Source of the DNA: Roseomonas sp. HF4
GTDB taxonomy: Bacteria; Pseudomonadota; Alphaproteobacteria; Acetobacterales; Acetobacteraceae
Assembly: GCF_005222755.1 (NCBI RefSeq)
Contig: NZ_STGD01000008.1
Location: 124,001 to 188,000 of the forward strand
DNA length: 64,000 nucleotides
Reading direction: 5' to 3'
The position numbers were made by a program, and so were the translations under genes. The notes beneath the pieces were generated by a model that saw only the letters and a program-made list of their open reading frames with translations, searched no databases and was not told the DNA's origin. Below are positions 10,471 through 18,774 of this stretch, in pieces; position 1 is the first letter of the stretch, and each line of letters starts with the position of its first letter.

Positions 10471-11019
10471 ATGAAGCGCCGCCCCCTCCTCCTCCTGCTG
10501 CCTTTCCTCGCGGCCTGCCAGTCGGTCGAGGCCGAGCGCACCACCACGCTGGTGGGCGTCGTCGAAACGGTCGACCCGCAGTCCCGCGAGCTCCTGTTGC
10601 GGGGCCAGGGCGGCGCGCAGACCGGCAAGCTTCTCACGGTGATCGCCGGACGGGGCGTGCAACGCCTCAACCAGATCAACCCGGGCGACCGCGTGACGGT
10701 GCGCTATTACCAGGCGCTTGCCGCCCAGGCCGTCCGGCCGGGTGCGCCGGGCAGCCAGCCCTTCGCCGGCGTGGCGGTTCAGCGGGAGGCGGCGCGACCC
10801 GGCGGCGAGATTACCCGCGTGCGCGCCGGCCGCGTCACCATCACCGAGGTCGATCGCCTCGGCGGGACGGTCAGCTTCGTGGGTCCTGCCAACATGACGC
10901 GCACGGTGACGGCCGAGAATCTCGAGACGCGGGCCTTCATCCTCGGCCTGCGTGTCGGCGAGCAGGTCGACATGGTCTACGAGGAAGCACTGGCGATCTC
11001 GATCGAACCCATGAGGTAG
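10471..11019 (+). CDS. lipoprotein of unknown function
   Basis: The 182-residue product begins with a clear lipoprotein signal, MKRRPLLLLLPFLAAC, with the lipobox LAAC placing the modified Cys at residue 16. The remainder looks like a small beta-rich domain containing VVETVDPQSRELLLRG and VTVRYYQALA and ending in ALAISIEPMR. It is likely anchored in the outer membrane, facing the periplasm. I know no function for it. A damaged partial copy of the same gene lies at 13607-13790 on the other strand, so it belongs to a local duplicate family. It is followed by a patatin lipoprotein on the same strand after 167 bases. Confidence 0.7.
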   Translation: MKRRPLLLLLPFLAACQSVEAERTTTLVGVVETVDPQSRELLLRGQGGAQTGKLLTVIAGRGVQRLNQINPGDRVTVRYYQALAAQAVRPGAPGSQPFAGVAVQREAARPGGEITRVRAGRVTITEVDRLGGTVSFVGPANMTRTVTAENLETRAFILGLRVGEQVDMVYEEALAISIEPMR

Positions 11020-11095
11020 CCCCGGATGGGCAGTCGCTGGCGGCGATGCGGCGACGCGCGATGAGGCAGAGCAGTGCCGGCCTCCGAGCGCCGGA

Positions 11096-11109
11096 TCGAT
11101 GCGCATCGA
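11096..11109. promoter_or_regulatory. perfect 14-bp palindrome upstream of the patatin gene
   Basis: TCGATGCGCATCGA, 77 bases before the patatin start. Its spacing resembles a CRP/FNR-family site (compare TTGATGCACATCAA at 13794) but it has C/G where FNR needs T/A. In a G+C-rich genome it could be chance. Confidence 0.25.
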
Positions 11110-11186
11110 CGTCGGCTGCGCCTCGTTCGGTATGCCTGAGGCCAATTCTGCGGCCGACGCATCGCGGCTGCCCAGCGGAGGATGCC

Positions 11187-12464
11187 ATGTCCCCACGCCC
11201 GGATCGCACCGCTGTTTCCCCCTCATCGATGTCGCGCCGCCTCTCATTCGCGGCGCCGTTCCTCCTGGCCGCCTGCGGCACGATCGCGCGCGGCACGGCA
11301 GTCCCGCAGGCGCTTCAGGACCGCGCGCAGGTCCTCGGCATCCCGAACGCCCGCTTCATGCCCGACACGCAGGCGGCCGCCCTCTTCGAGGAATTCGCGG
11401 CCGCCAGCCGACGCGAGGCACAGCATCTCGGCTTGCCGGCGGACACCGATCCCCGCCGCCTTCCGCCGGCGCATCTGCTGGCGCTGTCGGGCGGCAGCGA
11501 TCATGGTGCCTTCGGCGCCGGCGTGCTCGTGGGCTGGACCGAACTCGGCACAAGGCCGGAGTTCAAGCTGGTCACCGGCATCAGCACCGGCGCGCTGATC
11601 GCGCCGCTCGCCTTCATCGGATCCTCGAAGGATCCGGTGCTGCGGGAGGTCTATACCGCGGTTGGGCCGGACCAGATCTTCCGCACACGCGACTGGCTCA
11701 GCATCCCCTTCTCCGACGCGCTGGCCGACACGCGCCCGCTGCGGGAGATGCTGGCCCGCCACGTGAACGAGCCGACGGTGGCGCAGATCGCCGAAGGCTA
11801 CCGCCAGGGGCGCCTCCTGCTGATCGGTACCACCAACCTCGACGCGATGCGCGGCGTGATCTGGAACATCGGCGCCATTGCCGCGAGCGGCCGGCAAGGT
11901 GCTGCCGCACTGATCCGCGACATCATGCTGGCCTCGGCGTCGGTGCCGACCGCCTTCCCGCCGGTGATGGTCGAGGTGGAGGCCGAGGGCCGGACCTGGC
12001 AGGAGATGCATGTGGACGGCGGCGCGATGGCGCAGACCTTCCTCTATCCGCCCGCGCTGACGCGGGGGCGCAATCTCCGCGCCGGGGCCCTCGCGCGGGA
12101 ACGCCACGCCTGGGTGATCCGCAATGCGCGCCTCGGCGGCGAATGGCAGGAGACGGAGCGCGACGTCCTCACCATCGCCGGCCGAGCCATCGCGAGCATG
12201 ATCGCGACGAGCGGCCAGAATGACATCCTCCGCCTTCAGAGCAACGCCGAGCGCGACGGCATCGACTTCAACCTGACCTATATCCGCGAGGACTTCACCC
12301 TGCCCTGGGCGCGCCCCTTCGACCGCGAATGGATGCGCGCGCTGTTTGAGTACGGGCGTCGGCGCACCCTCGAGGGGCGCGCCTGGGAGGGCGGCCATCC
12401 CTCCCTGGTCGCGGCGCGCACAGGTTCCTCTGCCGGTGCCGCCGCCGATTGGCGGGCACGGTAG
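11187..12464 (+). CDS. patatin-like phospholipase lipoprotein
   Basis: A serine acyl hydrolase of 425 residues. Start ATG 11187 has a good ribosome site (GCGGAGG); ATG 11229 would begin directly at the signal MSRRLSFAAPFLLAAC, whose lipobox marks a lipoprotein. The patatin parts are in order: an oxyanion loop SGGSDHGAFGAG, the nucleophile elbow GISTGAL (GxSxG), and HVDGGAM, whose Asp completes the Ser-Asp dyad. Lipid anchoring suggests action on envelope phospholipids. A strong hairpin at 12546-12585 follows and is probably its terminator. Confidence 0.85.
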   Translation: MSPRPDRTAVSPSSMSRRLSFAAPFLLAACGTIARGTAVPQALQDRAQVLGIPNARFMPDTQAAALFEEFAAASRREAQHLGLPADTDPRRLPPAHLLALSGGSDHGAFGAGVLVGWTELGTRPEFKLVTGISTGALIAPLAFIGSSKDPVLREVYTAVGPDQIFRTRDWLSIPFSDALADTRPLREMLARHVNEPTVAQIAEGYRQGRLLLIGTTNLDAMRGVIWNIGAIAASGRQGAAALIRDIMLASASVPTAFPPVMVEVEAEGRTWQEMHVDGGAMAQTFLYPPALTRGRNLRAGALARERHAWVIRNARLGGEWQETERDVLTIAGRAIASMIATSGQNDILRLQSNAERDGIDFNLTYIREDFTLPWARPFDREWMRALFEYGRRRTLEGRAWEGGHPSLVAARTGSSAGAAADWRAR

Positions 12465-12545
12465 GTCCCTGCTCTGTGGAACCTTCACGCCCGACCTGGG
12501 CCTCAGGCGGGCGGAGCCGGTGGAGATCCGCACTGGCGCGTGACG

Positions 12546-12585
12546 CCGCTGGGGCGGCGCGCCTCAGAGCCCGCCGCCCCAGCGG
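12546..12585. terminator. 14-bp G+C-rich hairpin between convergent genes
   Basis: Arms CCGCTGGGGCGGCG (12546-12559) and its exact complement (12572-12585) with a 12-base loop. It follows the patatin gene, and the right arm encodes the last codons of the minus-strand barrel protein. There is no T-run, but the stem is long enough to end transcription from either side. Confidence 0.5.
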
Positions 12586-13526
12586 TACTGCAGCGCGGCT
12601 CCGAGCAGGTCGAAGTTGTTCCCCGTGCGCGCTGACACGCCCCTGCTGCCATAGAGGCGGACCGAGTAGTGCGCGCTGAGCGGGAAGGAGAAGGTTGCCC
12701 CGAGCCGCCAGTTGCGCAGCAGGTCGTCATTCGCCTCGCCGTCGATGGAGGTGCGCCCGCCCGTGAAATAGGTCGCGTCAACCGACACCCAGATGCCCTG
12801 GCCAAAGCTGTAGATGGCGTGGCCCTGGAAGGAATGGAGCGGCTCCTGCGACCGTCGCTGGCCGCGCAGGAAGTCGCTGTTGTCGCTGAAGAAGGTGATG
12901 GCGGCCGTCGCCTCGAGCGTCAGCGGACCGAAGCGCTGCGACGCACCGATCTCCGGCCTCAAGAACCACCGGTTGGTCCCGAGGTTCACGGCGCGCGTCG
13001 GATCGTACTGCCCCACCGGGACGGACACCTGAACGCTCGCGCCCAGGATCAGGTCCTGCTGCCATGTGGCGAATTCCTCGAGCGTCAGCGCCGGCGCACC
13101 GAGGAAATTGACCGAAAGACGGAAGCGCGCGTCCCCGAGGCCGCTGACCGTGCGCTCCACCGGCTGCCCGGCGAAGTTCCCCGTGCCGGACAGCCAGCTG
13201 AAGGGCGCGGCCGCGTCCAACTTCGCCGACATGCCCAGGATCTCGAAGGAATGGGCGTAGGCAAGGACGAGGCTCGAAGTCTGGAGTTGGGCATCGGTCA
13301 GCGGCACCGCCGGGTCGGAGGACAGGCTGCCGCGCGTGAAGGCGTAGCCGCCGATCACGAAATTCACGCCGACCGGCGTGTTCGCGAAGGCGCGCGGCTC
13401 GATGTCCTGGGCCGATGCGGCGGATGCTCCGGTGACAAGCCCAACGGCCAGCGCGATCCGCCGGCGTGCGCGCGGCAGACCAGCGCTACTGGCAATGGCC
13501 GCGACAATGCCTGTGCGTACCCTCAC
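12564..13526 (-). CDS. outer-membrane beta-barrel protein (phenol MetA-like/transporter family)
   Basis: From GTG 13526 the product is about 320 residues, with a signal peptide ending ASAASAQD and then alternating beta-strand sequence finishing in an aromatic-poor terminus (YRWGGGL). Blocks such as FVIGGYAF, VPVGQYDPTRAVNLGTNRW and RPEIGASQRFGPLTLEATAAITFFSDN match the MetA-pathway phenol-degradation-like family (PF13557), thought to form outer-membrane pores. The frame stays open to an ATG at 13640, but that part runs into the degenerate lipoprotein fragment and is unlikely to be translated. No clear ribosome site is visible at 13526, so the start is uncertain. Confidence 0.75.
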   Translation of the reverse strand: MRVRTGIVAAIASSAGLPRARRRIALAVGLVTGASAASAQDIEPRAFANTPVGVNFVIGGYAFTRGSLSSDPAVPLTDAQLQTSSLVLAYAHSFEILGMSAKLDAAAPFSWLSGTGNFAGQPVERTVSGLGDARFRLSVNFLGAPALTLEEFATWQQDLILGASVQVSVPVGQYDPTRAVNLGTNRWFLRPEIGASQRFGPLTLEATAAITFFSDNSDFLRGQRRSQEPLHSFQGHAIYSFGQGIWVSVDATYFTGGRTSIDGEANDDLLRNWRLGATFSFPLSAHYSVRLYGSRGVSARTGNNFDLLGAALQYRWGGGL

Positions 13527-13606
13527 GACCGAAGCTTGTTCGCAGCCGTGGCGGGGCGCAACGGGGGCGTGGCATGTCTCCGTCAGCGCCGCCGCAGCGT
13601 CGCTGC

Positions 13607-13790
13607 ATCGGTTCGATCGAGATCGCCAGGCCTCCTTCACGGAGCACTCCCACGTGGCTGCCCACTCAGGCGGAGGATGCAGGTCCGCACCTCAAGCCTG
13701 CCCGCCGTCGCCGCCCTGGCCATGATGCCGCGTCCATTTCACGGAACCGCCAGGGATGGAATTCGAGGCCGGAGGCGCATCGCGGCGGGC
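13607..13790 (-). pseudogene. degenerate C-terminal fragment of the 10471 lipoprotein family
   Basis: Read on the minus strand, this spacer encodes IMARAATAGRLEVRTCIL and, after a frameshift, VLREGGLAISIEPM. The intact lipoprotein has NMTRTVTAENLETRAFIL and VYEEALAISIEPM in the same order and near the same spacing. The DNA around the AISIEPM codons matches at about 24 of 27 positions. There is at least one frameshift between the two blocks, a stop upstream of the first, and no N-terminal half. It is therefore a remnant of a duplicated gene that once read toward the barrel protein. Confidence 0.7.
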
Positions 13791-13793
13791 TCG

Positions 13794-13807
13794 TTGATGC
13801 ACATCAA
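13794..13807. promoter_or_regulatory. FNR/FixK-type box, TTGATGCACATCAA
   Basis: A perfect match to the TTGAT-N4-ATCAA consensus bound by FNR, Anr and FixK proteins. Its centre lies 61 bases before ATG 13862. A class II activation geometry (site at -41.5) would put the transcript start near 13842, which excludes the in-frame ATG at 13832 and supports 13862 as start. It indicates induction of the downstream operon when oxygen falls. Confidence 0.7.
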
Positions 13808-13861
13808 CGCTTTCCCGGCACGCTTCGCGCGATGAACAGGGTCGAGCAAGGAAACGCGCAC

Positions 13862-15583
13862 ATGAAGGTGGTCATCGTCGGCGGCGTGGCGGGTGGGGCA
13901 TCCTGCGCGGCGCGGCTGCGCCGGCTCGATGAGACGGCCGAGATCGTGATGGTCGAGCGCGGCCCCTACGTCTCCTATGCCAATTGCGGCCTTCCCTACC
14001 ACGTCGGCGGCGTGATCGAGCAGGAGCGGAGCCTGATGGTCGCGACCGAGCGCACCTTCCGCGAGACCTTCGCCATCGACGTGCGCACCAACTGCGAGGC
14101 GGTCTCGATCGACCGGCGCGCGAAGACCATCGCGCTGCGCGACACCGCGACCGGCGCGGTCACGGCGGAATCGTATGACAGTCTCGTGCTCTCTCCCGGT
14201 GGCGCCTCGATCCGCCCGAAGCTGCCCGGCATCGACCTGTCCGGCATCTTCGAGGTGCGCACCGTGCCCGATGCGCGGGCCATCCGTGCCTGGGTCGAGC
14301 GCGGCACCGAGTTCCTCGCCGGGATGAACAACTATTCCGGCATCCAGATGCTGCGGCCGGCGCTGCGCGCGGTCGTGGTGGGCGGCGGCTTCATCGGGCT
14401 GGAGACTGCCGAGAACCTGCGCCACCGCGGCTTCGAGGTCACGTTGGTCGAGATGGCGGATCAGGTCCTGGCGCCGCTCGACCGCGAATTCGCCCGCCTG
14501 GTCGAGGGCCATCTTGCCATGAACGGCGTCACGCTGGCGCTCGGCGACGGTGTGGCGGGGTTCAGCCAGGCGGAGGGTGGCAGGCTCAAGGTCTCGACGC
14601 GCGCGGGGAGGGACTATCCGGCCGACGTCGTGATCCTTGCGCTCGGCGTGCGGCCCGACGCGGCGCTGGCGCGCAGCGCAGGGCTCGAGATCGGTGCCCT
14701 CGGAGGCATCCGTGTGGACGACAGGATGCGCACCAGCGATCCCGACATCTTCGCCGTGGGCGACGCGGTCGAGGTGCGCGACGCCGTCACCGGGGAATGG
14801 GGCCTCGTCGCATTGGCTGGTCCCGCGAACCGGCAGGGGCGCATCGCGGCCGACGTGATCGCCGGACGCGATTCCCGCTACCGCGGCACCCAGGGCACCG
14901 CGATCATCGGACTGTTCGGTGCCGCCGCGGCCTGGACGGGTGCCAGCGAGAGGACGCTGCTGCGGCTCGGCATGACGGATTTCGAGAAGGTCTATCTCTA
15001 TCCGAACTCGCATGCCGGCTATTACCCGGGGGCGCGGCCGATCGCGATGAAGGTGCTGTTCCGCCGTTCGGACGGGAAGGTGCTCGGCGGCCAGGCGCTG
15101 AGCCGCGACGCGGCGGGAGCGGACAAGCGCATCAGTGCCCTCGCGATGGCGATCCAGATGGGTGCCACGATCGACGACCTGGCCGAGAGCGAGCTCTGCT
15201 ATGCGCCGCAATTCGGCAGCGCCAAGGACCCGCTGAACTTTGCGGGAATGATGGCGCGCGGCATCCTCGGCGGCGACGTGCCGGTCGTGCATTGGGGCGC
15301 GCGCGGCGACGGTTTGCTGCTCGACGTGCGGGAGGCGCCGGAACTGGCGGTGGAGAGCGTGCCCGGCGCGCTCCACATTCCGCTCGGCCAGTTGCGCGAC
15401 CGGCTTGCGGACCTGCCCCGGGACCGCGAGATCCAGGTCATCTGCCGCTCCGGCCAGCGCGCCTACTACGCGACGCGGATGCTGCTGCAGAACGGCTTCC
15501 GCGCGCGGACGCTATCGGGCGGCATGCTCTCGCGCGCCGTGCTCGAACCAGGCCCCGAGGGGCTAGGTCATGCCCTCGACTGA
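13862..15583 (+). CDS. CoA-disulfide reductase/rhodanese fusion, FAD-dependent
   Basis: A 573-residue flavoprotein of the CoADR-Rhd type. N-terminal FAD fold VIVGGVAGGASCAARL, redox Cys at residue 42 in YANCGLPYH, NAD(P)H-binding VVVGGGFIGLETAENL near residue 167, the FAD-contact stretch IFAVGDAVEV, and a dimerisation domain ending near residue 460. A rhodanese domain follows, with LLLDVREAPE and a catalytic Cys in VICRSGQRAYYA. Enzymes of this layout reduce CoA disulfide, CoA persulfide or polysulfide. ATG 13862 has the site AAGGAA. It heads a three-gene operon behind an FNR-type box, so a role in sulfur metabolism at low oxygen is likely. Confidence 0.9.
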   Translation: MKVVIVGGVAGGASCAARLRRLDETAEIVMVERGPYVSYANCGLPYHVGGVIEQERSLMVATERTFRETFAIDVRTNCEAVSIDRRAKTIALRDTATGAVTAESYDSLVLSPGGASIRPKLPGIDLSGIFEVRTVPDARAIRAWVERGTEFLAGMNNYSGIQMLRPALRAVVVGGGFIGLETAENLRHRGFEVTLVEMADQVLAPLDREFARLVEGHLAMNGVTLALGDGVAGFSQAEGGRLKVSTRAGRDYPADVVILALGVRPDAALARSAGLEIGALGGIRVDDRMRTSDPDIFAVGDAVEVRDAVTGEWGLVALAGPANRQGRIAADVIAGRDSRYRGTQGTAIIGLFGAAAAWTGASERTLLRLGMTDFEKVYLYPNSHAGYYPGARPIAMKVLFRRSDGKVLGGQALSRDAAGADKRISALAMAIQMGATIDDLAESELCYAPQFGSAKDPLNFAGMMARGILGGDVPVVHWGARGDGLLLDVREAPELAVESVPGALHIPLGQLRDRLADLPRDREIQVICRSGQRAYYATRMLLQNGFRARTLSGGMLSRAVLEPGPEGLGHALD

Positions 15584-15592
15584 CGCCCGCCG

Positions 15593-16477
15593 GTGAGCGA
15601 CCCCCCGCTGCTCGCGCTGAAGCTGTCGCTGCTCGTCTTCATGGCGGGCTCGCTGATGGAGATGGGGCTCGGGCTGCGCTTGCGGGACGCGCTCTCGGGT
15701 CTGCGCGATCGTCGCTTCCTTGCTTACGGCGTCGGATTCGGCTTCGTGATCGGGCCCGGCCTCGCCTGGGGCATGGCGCAGTTGCTGCCGCTCTCCCCGC
15801 CGCATGCGCTGGGGCTGATGCTGCTCGGCCTCGCGCCCTGCGCACCCTTCGTTCCGGTCATGGTGACGCGCGCGCAGGGCGACGTCGCCTATGTGCCGGC
15901 GATGATGCTGCTGGCTGCGGTCGGCACCCTGGTGCTGATGCCCATGGCGGTGCCGTTGCTGGCCACCGGGCTTTCCGTCGACGCCTGGGCCATCGCGCGT
16001 CCGCTGTTGGTCATGGTTCTGGTGCCGCTCGCTCTCGGCATGGCCGTGTTCCGTTTCGCACCGCATGTCGCGGAGACCGCACGACCCCGCGTCAAGTCCG
16101 TGGCGACGGGGGCAGCCGTGGTCCTTCTGGTGCTCTGCGGGGTGATGTTCGGGCGTGGGTTCGTCGCCGCCTTCGGGAGTTTCGCGGTCGGCTCCCAGGT
16201 TCTGTTCCTCACGATCATGACGGCGGCGAGCTATGGCCTTGCGCGTGGACTCCGACCGCAACGACGGAGCGTGCTCGGGCTCGGGCTCTGCACGCGCAAC
16301 GTGGGCGCCGCCATGGCGCCGCTGCTCTCGGCGCCCGGCGTGGATGATGGCGTGATCGTCATGGTGGCGCTGGGCGTGCCGGTGCAGATCGCCTGCGGCC
16401 TGCTCGCCGCGAAGTGGTTCGCACGGGACGTGCAGCGCGCGGCCGTGGGGGGAGAGACAGCATGCCCGTCTGGCTGA
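15593..16477 (+). CDS. bile acid:sodium symporter (BASS) family transporter
   Basis: A 294-residue integral membrane protein with about nine hydrophobic segments, starting at GTG 15593 nine bases after the CoADR stop. Matching blocks include GLGLRLRDAL at the N-terminus, LGLAPCAPFVPVMVTRAQGD in the middle, and SVLGLGLCTRNVGAAMAPLL near the C-terminus. BASS proteins use a sodium gradient to move organic anions; bacterial substrates are mostly unknown. The tail overlaps the next gene by 16 bases, so all three are probably co-transcribed. The operon context hints at a sulfur-containing or organic acid substrate, which is inference only. Confidence 0.8.
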   Translation: MSDPPLLALKLSLLVFMAGSLMEMGLGLRLRDALSGLRDRRFLAYGVGFGFVIGPGLAWGMAQLLPLSPPHALGLMLLGLAPCAPFVPVMVTRAQGDVAYVPAMMLLAAVGTLVLMPMAVPLLATGLSVDAWAIARPLLVMVLVPLALGMAVFRFAPHVAETARPRVKSVATGAAVVLLVLCGVMFGRGFVAAFGSFAVGSQVLFLTIMTAASYGLARGLRPQRRSVLGLGLCTRNVGAAMAPLLSAPGVDDGVIVMVALGVPVQIACGLLAAKWFARDVQRAAVGGETACPSG

Positions 16478-17697
16478 TACCGATCGCCTACACCGTAGCG
16501 AGCATCGCATGCGGTCTCGTGTTGCCGCGGCTCGAGAATGCCTATGCGGCATCGTTCGATCTGGGTGTCTCGTCGTCGGCGGTACTGGCGGCGCTCTCGG
16601 CGATCTCCTCGGGAATGATGGCACTGACGGGTATCGTCTTCTCCATCGCCTTCGTGATGCTGCAGTTCAGCGCCATCACCTACTCGCCACGCTTCGCGTC
16701 GCGCTTCGCACGCGACCCGGTGCTCTTCCACGCGCTCGGCATCTTCTTCGCGACCTTCACCTACGCGCTTGCCACGACCTTCTGGGTGGATCGGGCAGGC
16801 GAGGTGGGCGTCCCGACACTTTCCGCCATTGGCGCGGTCGTCCTGCTGTTTGCGAGCCTGCTGGTGTTCGGATTGCTGATGCGCCGCCTCGGCGACCTGC
16901 AGATCACCAACACGCTGCGCTTCATCGGCGACCAGGGGCGGGATGTGATCCGGCAGACCATCGTCGCCGGCGGGGCGCGCGCGGCGGCGGTCGCCGACAC
17001 CGCAACGGCCGATTCGGTTGTGCAGAAGCTGCGGCACCAGGGACCACCGCGCTATGTCCAGTCCTATGACATCCCGGCGCTGGTCGCCCTCGCCCGCCGC
17101 GCAGGTGCGGTGATCGACATGGAGGCCGCCGTCGGCGACATGGTGCTGGACGGATCCGTGGTGCTGCGCGTGCGGGGTGGCACCGGAGGGCTCCAGGACG
17201 CGGAACTGCTGCGCGCCGTGCGTCTCGGGAACGATCGCACTTTCGAACAGGACCCGAAGTATCCACTGCGTCTGCTGGTCGACATCGCGATCAAGGCGCT
17301 CTCGCCGGCGATCAACGATCCAACCACGGCGGTGCAGGCGCTGGATCAGATCGAGGACCTGTTGCGGCACCTGGCCCGCCGGCCGCTGGATATCGGGCGC
17401 GTGGCGGATGGGGAGGGCGCGCTGCGACTCACCTTTCCCACGTCGAAATGGGGCGACTACCTCTCCCTCGCCTTCGACGAGATCCGCGTCTTCGGCGCGA
17501 CCTCCGTGCAGGTCCTGCGACGGTTGCGTTCCGCGCTGCGCGGCCTCGAGGAGCTACTCGACGGTGATACCCGTGCGGAGGAGGTCCGACGCTACGTGAC
17601 GCATATCGATGCGGCGATTGAGCGGTCCACCTTCGACGAGCAGGATCGCCACGCGGCCCGGCAGGAAGATCCGCAAGGGCTTGGGCTGACCCGGTAG
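16462..17697 (+). CDS. DUF2254 family membrane protein
   Basis: A 411-residue product with four hydrophobic segments in the first 150 residues and a soluble C-terminal half. VLAALSAISSGMMALTGIVFSI, LQFSAITYSPR and LVDIAIKALSPAINDPTTAVQALD are hallmarks of DUF2254, a widespread family with no established function. ATG 16462 follows a strong GGGGGGAGA site and lies inside the end of the BASS gene. Its place as last gene of an apparently FNR-controlled sulfur operon is the only functional hint. It ends in TAG, showing that this codon is a normal stop in this genome. Confidence 0.85.
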   Translation: MPVWLIPIAYTVASIACGLVLPRLENAYAASFDLGVSSSAVLAALSAISSGMMALTGIVFSIAFVMLQFSAITYSPRFASRFARDPVLFHALGIFFATFTYALATTFWVDRAGEVGVPTLSAIGAVVLLFASLLVFGLLMRRLGDLQITNTLRFIGDQGRDVIRQTIVAGGARAAAVADTATADSVVQKLRHQGPPRYVQSYDIPALVALARRAGAVIDMEAAVGDMVLDGSVVLRVRGGTGGLQDAELLRAVRLGNDRTFEQDPKYPLRLLVDIAIKALSPAINDPTTAVQALDQIEDLLRHLARRPLDIGRVADGEGALRLTFPTSKWGDYLSLAFDEIRVFGATSVQVLRRLRSALRGLEELLDGDTRAEEVRRYVTHIDAAIERSTFDEQDRHAARQEDPQGLGLTR

Positions 17698-18246
17698 TTC
17701 ACGGGAGGGAGCGGCGGACAAAACTCACGTGCTGCATAGCCTCGGCGCTCATGCGGGAGCGGGCTCATCGTCGGAGCCGGCCGTTCCGGCAGTGACGCGG
17801 TTCGTCGGGTCACCGGCGGCAGGCAAGCAGAGGGCTGGGCATTCAGTCAGAAATCGATTGGAAATTTGGGCTTTCCTGCGTTCTCCCTGCCAGAGACTTC
17901 CATTCCCCGCTTCCCACCACTGCAGCGGTGACGAGTTGACCCATCGACTCAAGGGCGCCGAGGCGAGACCGGCATGCGGCGGCGATCGGATCGTGATCGT
18001 CAGATCTTGGGATCATCTTGCGCTTCTCCGCTCTGAGGCGGCGATATGGCTCGAGGCAGGCCAGAAAGGCTTAAGTCCAGGCATAAGTGGATCCATGCCC
18101 GCGCACCCCCTCCCTTCCTTGCCACTTGGAACCTGACATCGAAGGGCAGTTCCCAGGCGCCAAAGAAGGTCGAGGGGGGGCCGGGGGGAGAAGTTCCCCT
18201 CTCCCCCCGGTCCTTTACCCACATCCCGGTTCGAGGCCGCCAGGTA
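17698..18246. other. 550-base gap between convergent genes, no gene seen
   Basis: An A+T-richer patch occurs around 17845-17900, followed by G+C-rich sequence and repeat copy 1 at the right end. Small frames here are low-complexity shadows. No tRNA end, IS end or signal peptide is visible. Confidence 0.4.
18101..18225. repeat. palindromic repeat, copy 1 (left arm truncated)
   Basis: Copy 1 of a five-member family. It keeps the central inverted pair (CCTTCCTTGCCACTTGG... against GCGCCAAAGAAGG) and the right hairpin (GGGGGGAGAAGTTCCCCTCTCCCCCC), but lacks the left G-rich hairpin seen in copies 2-5. It lies between convergent genes ending at 17697 and 18247. Confidence 0.8.
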
Positions 18247-18774
18247 TCAGGCCGTGCGCCTGTTCCAGGGCATCAGCGCCAGCAGGTTCGCCATGCCGCA
18301 GAAGCCGCTGACGCCCGCGAAGACCAGTCCTGCGCCGACGAAGGCGGACAGCGCATGGAAGGCCGGCGCGACCAGGGCGCCGAGAAGCACGCCGGCCAGC
18401 ACGAGGGATCCAGCGGCGATCTGCACCTGGCGCATCAGCGGCAGCGGCGCGCGCCGGTCCTCGGAGACCGGCAAGCCGGCACGCTTCCAGGCCGCGAGGC
18501 CGCCCTCGAGGATGAAGGCCTCGGCGCCGCCCGCGCGTGCGGCGAGCCGGTCCGCCGCCTGCGCCGTCCGCGCGCCGGAGGCGCAGTGGAACAGCACGGG
18601 CTGTCCCTGCTGGACGGCCAGTTCCGCCTCGGCGAGGCGCGAGAGCGGCAGGTGGGCGGAACCGGGGATGTGGCTTCGCGCGCGCTCATCCGCCTCGCGC
18701 AGGTCGACGAGAAGCGCCTCGCCTGCGCGGAGCATCGCGGCGGCGCGGTCGGGGGAGATCGTGGGAAGGGTCAT
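18247..18774 (-). CDS. rhodanese-domain protein with DUF2892-type membrane tail
   Basis: The 175-residue product joins a rhodanese domain to two membrane helices. The sulfurtransferase part has LLVDLREADERARSHIPGS and a catalytic Cys in FHCASGARTAQAAD (about residue 64), followed by AFILEGGLAAWKRAGLP. After residue 110 two hydrophobic segments and FCGMANLLALMPWNR resemble DUF2892. Proteins of this build sit with sulfide-oxidation genes and carry sulfane sulfur at the inner membrane. ATG 18774 is the first start before the conserved ISPDRAAAML. A promoter at 19088-19116 would give a leader of about 300 bases. The ArsR-type persulfide sensor next door is the likely regulator. Confidence 0.88.
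   Translation of the reverse strand: MTLPTISPDRAAAMLRAGEALLVDLREADERARSHIPGSAHLPLSRLAEAELAVQQGQPVLFHCASGARTAQAADRLAARAGGAEAFILEGGLAAWKRAGLPVSEDRRAPLPLMRQVQIAAGSLVLAGVLLGALVAPAFHALSAFVGAGLVFAGVSGFCGMANLLALMPWNRRTA

Noticed and set aside
17840..17960. A possible tRNA or attachment site in the A+T-richer part of the gap after DUF2254
   Set aside because: No TpsiC-arm sequence, acceptor pairing or direct repeat could be found.
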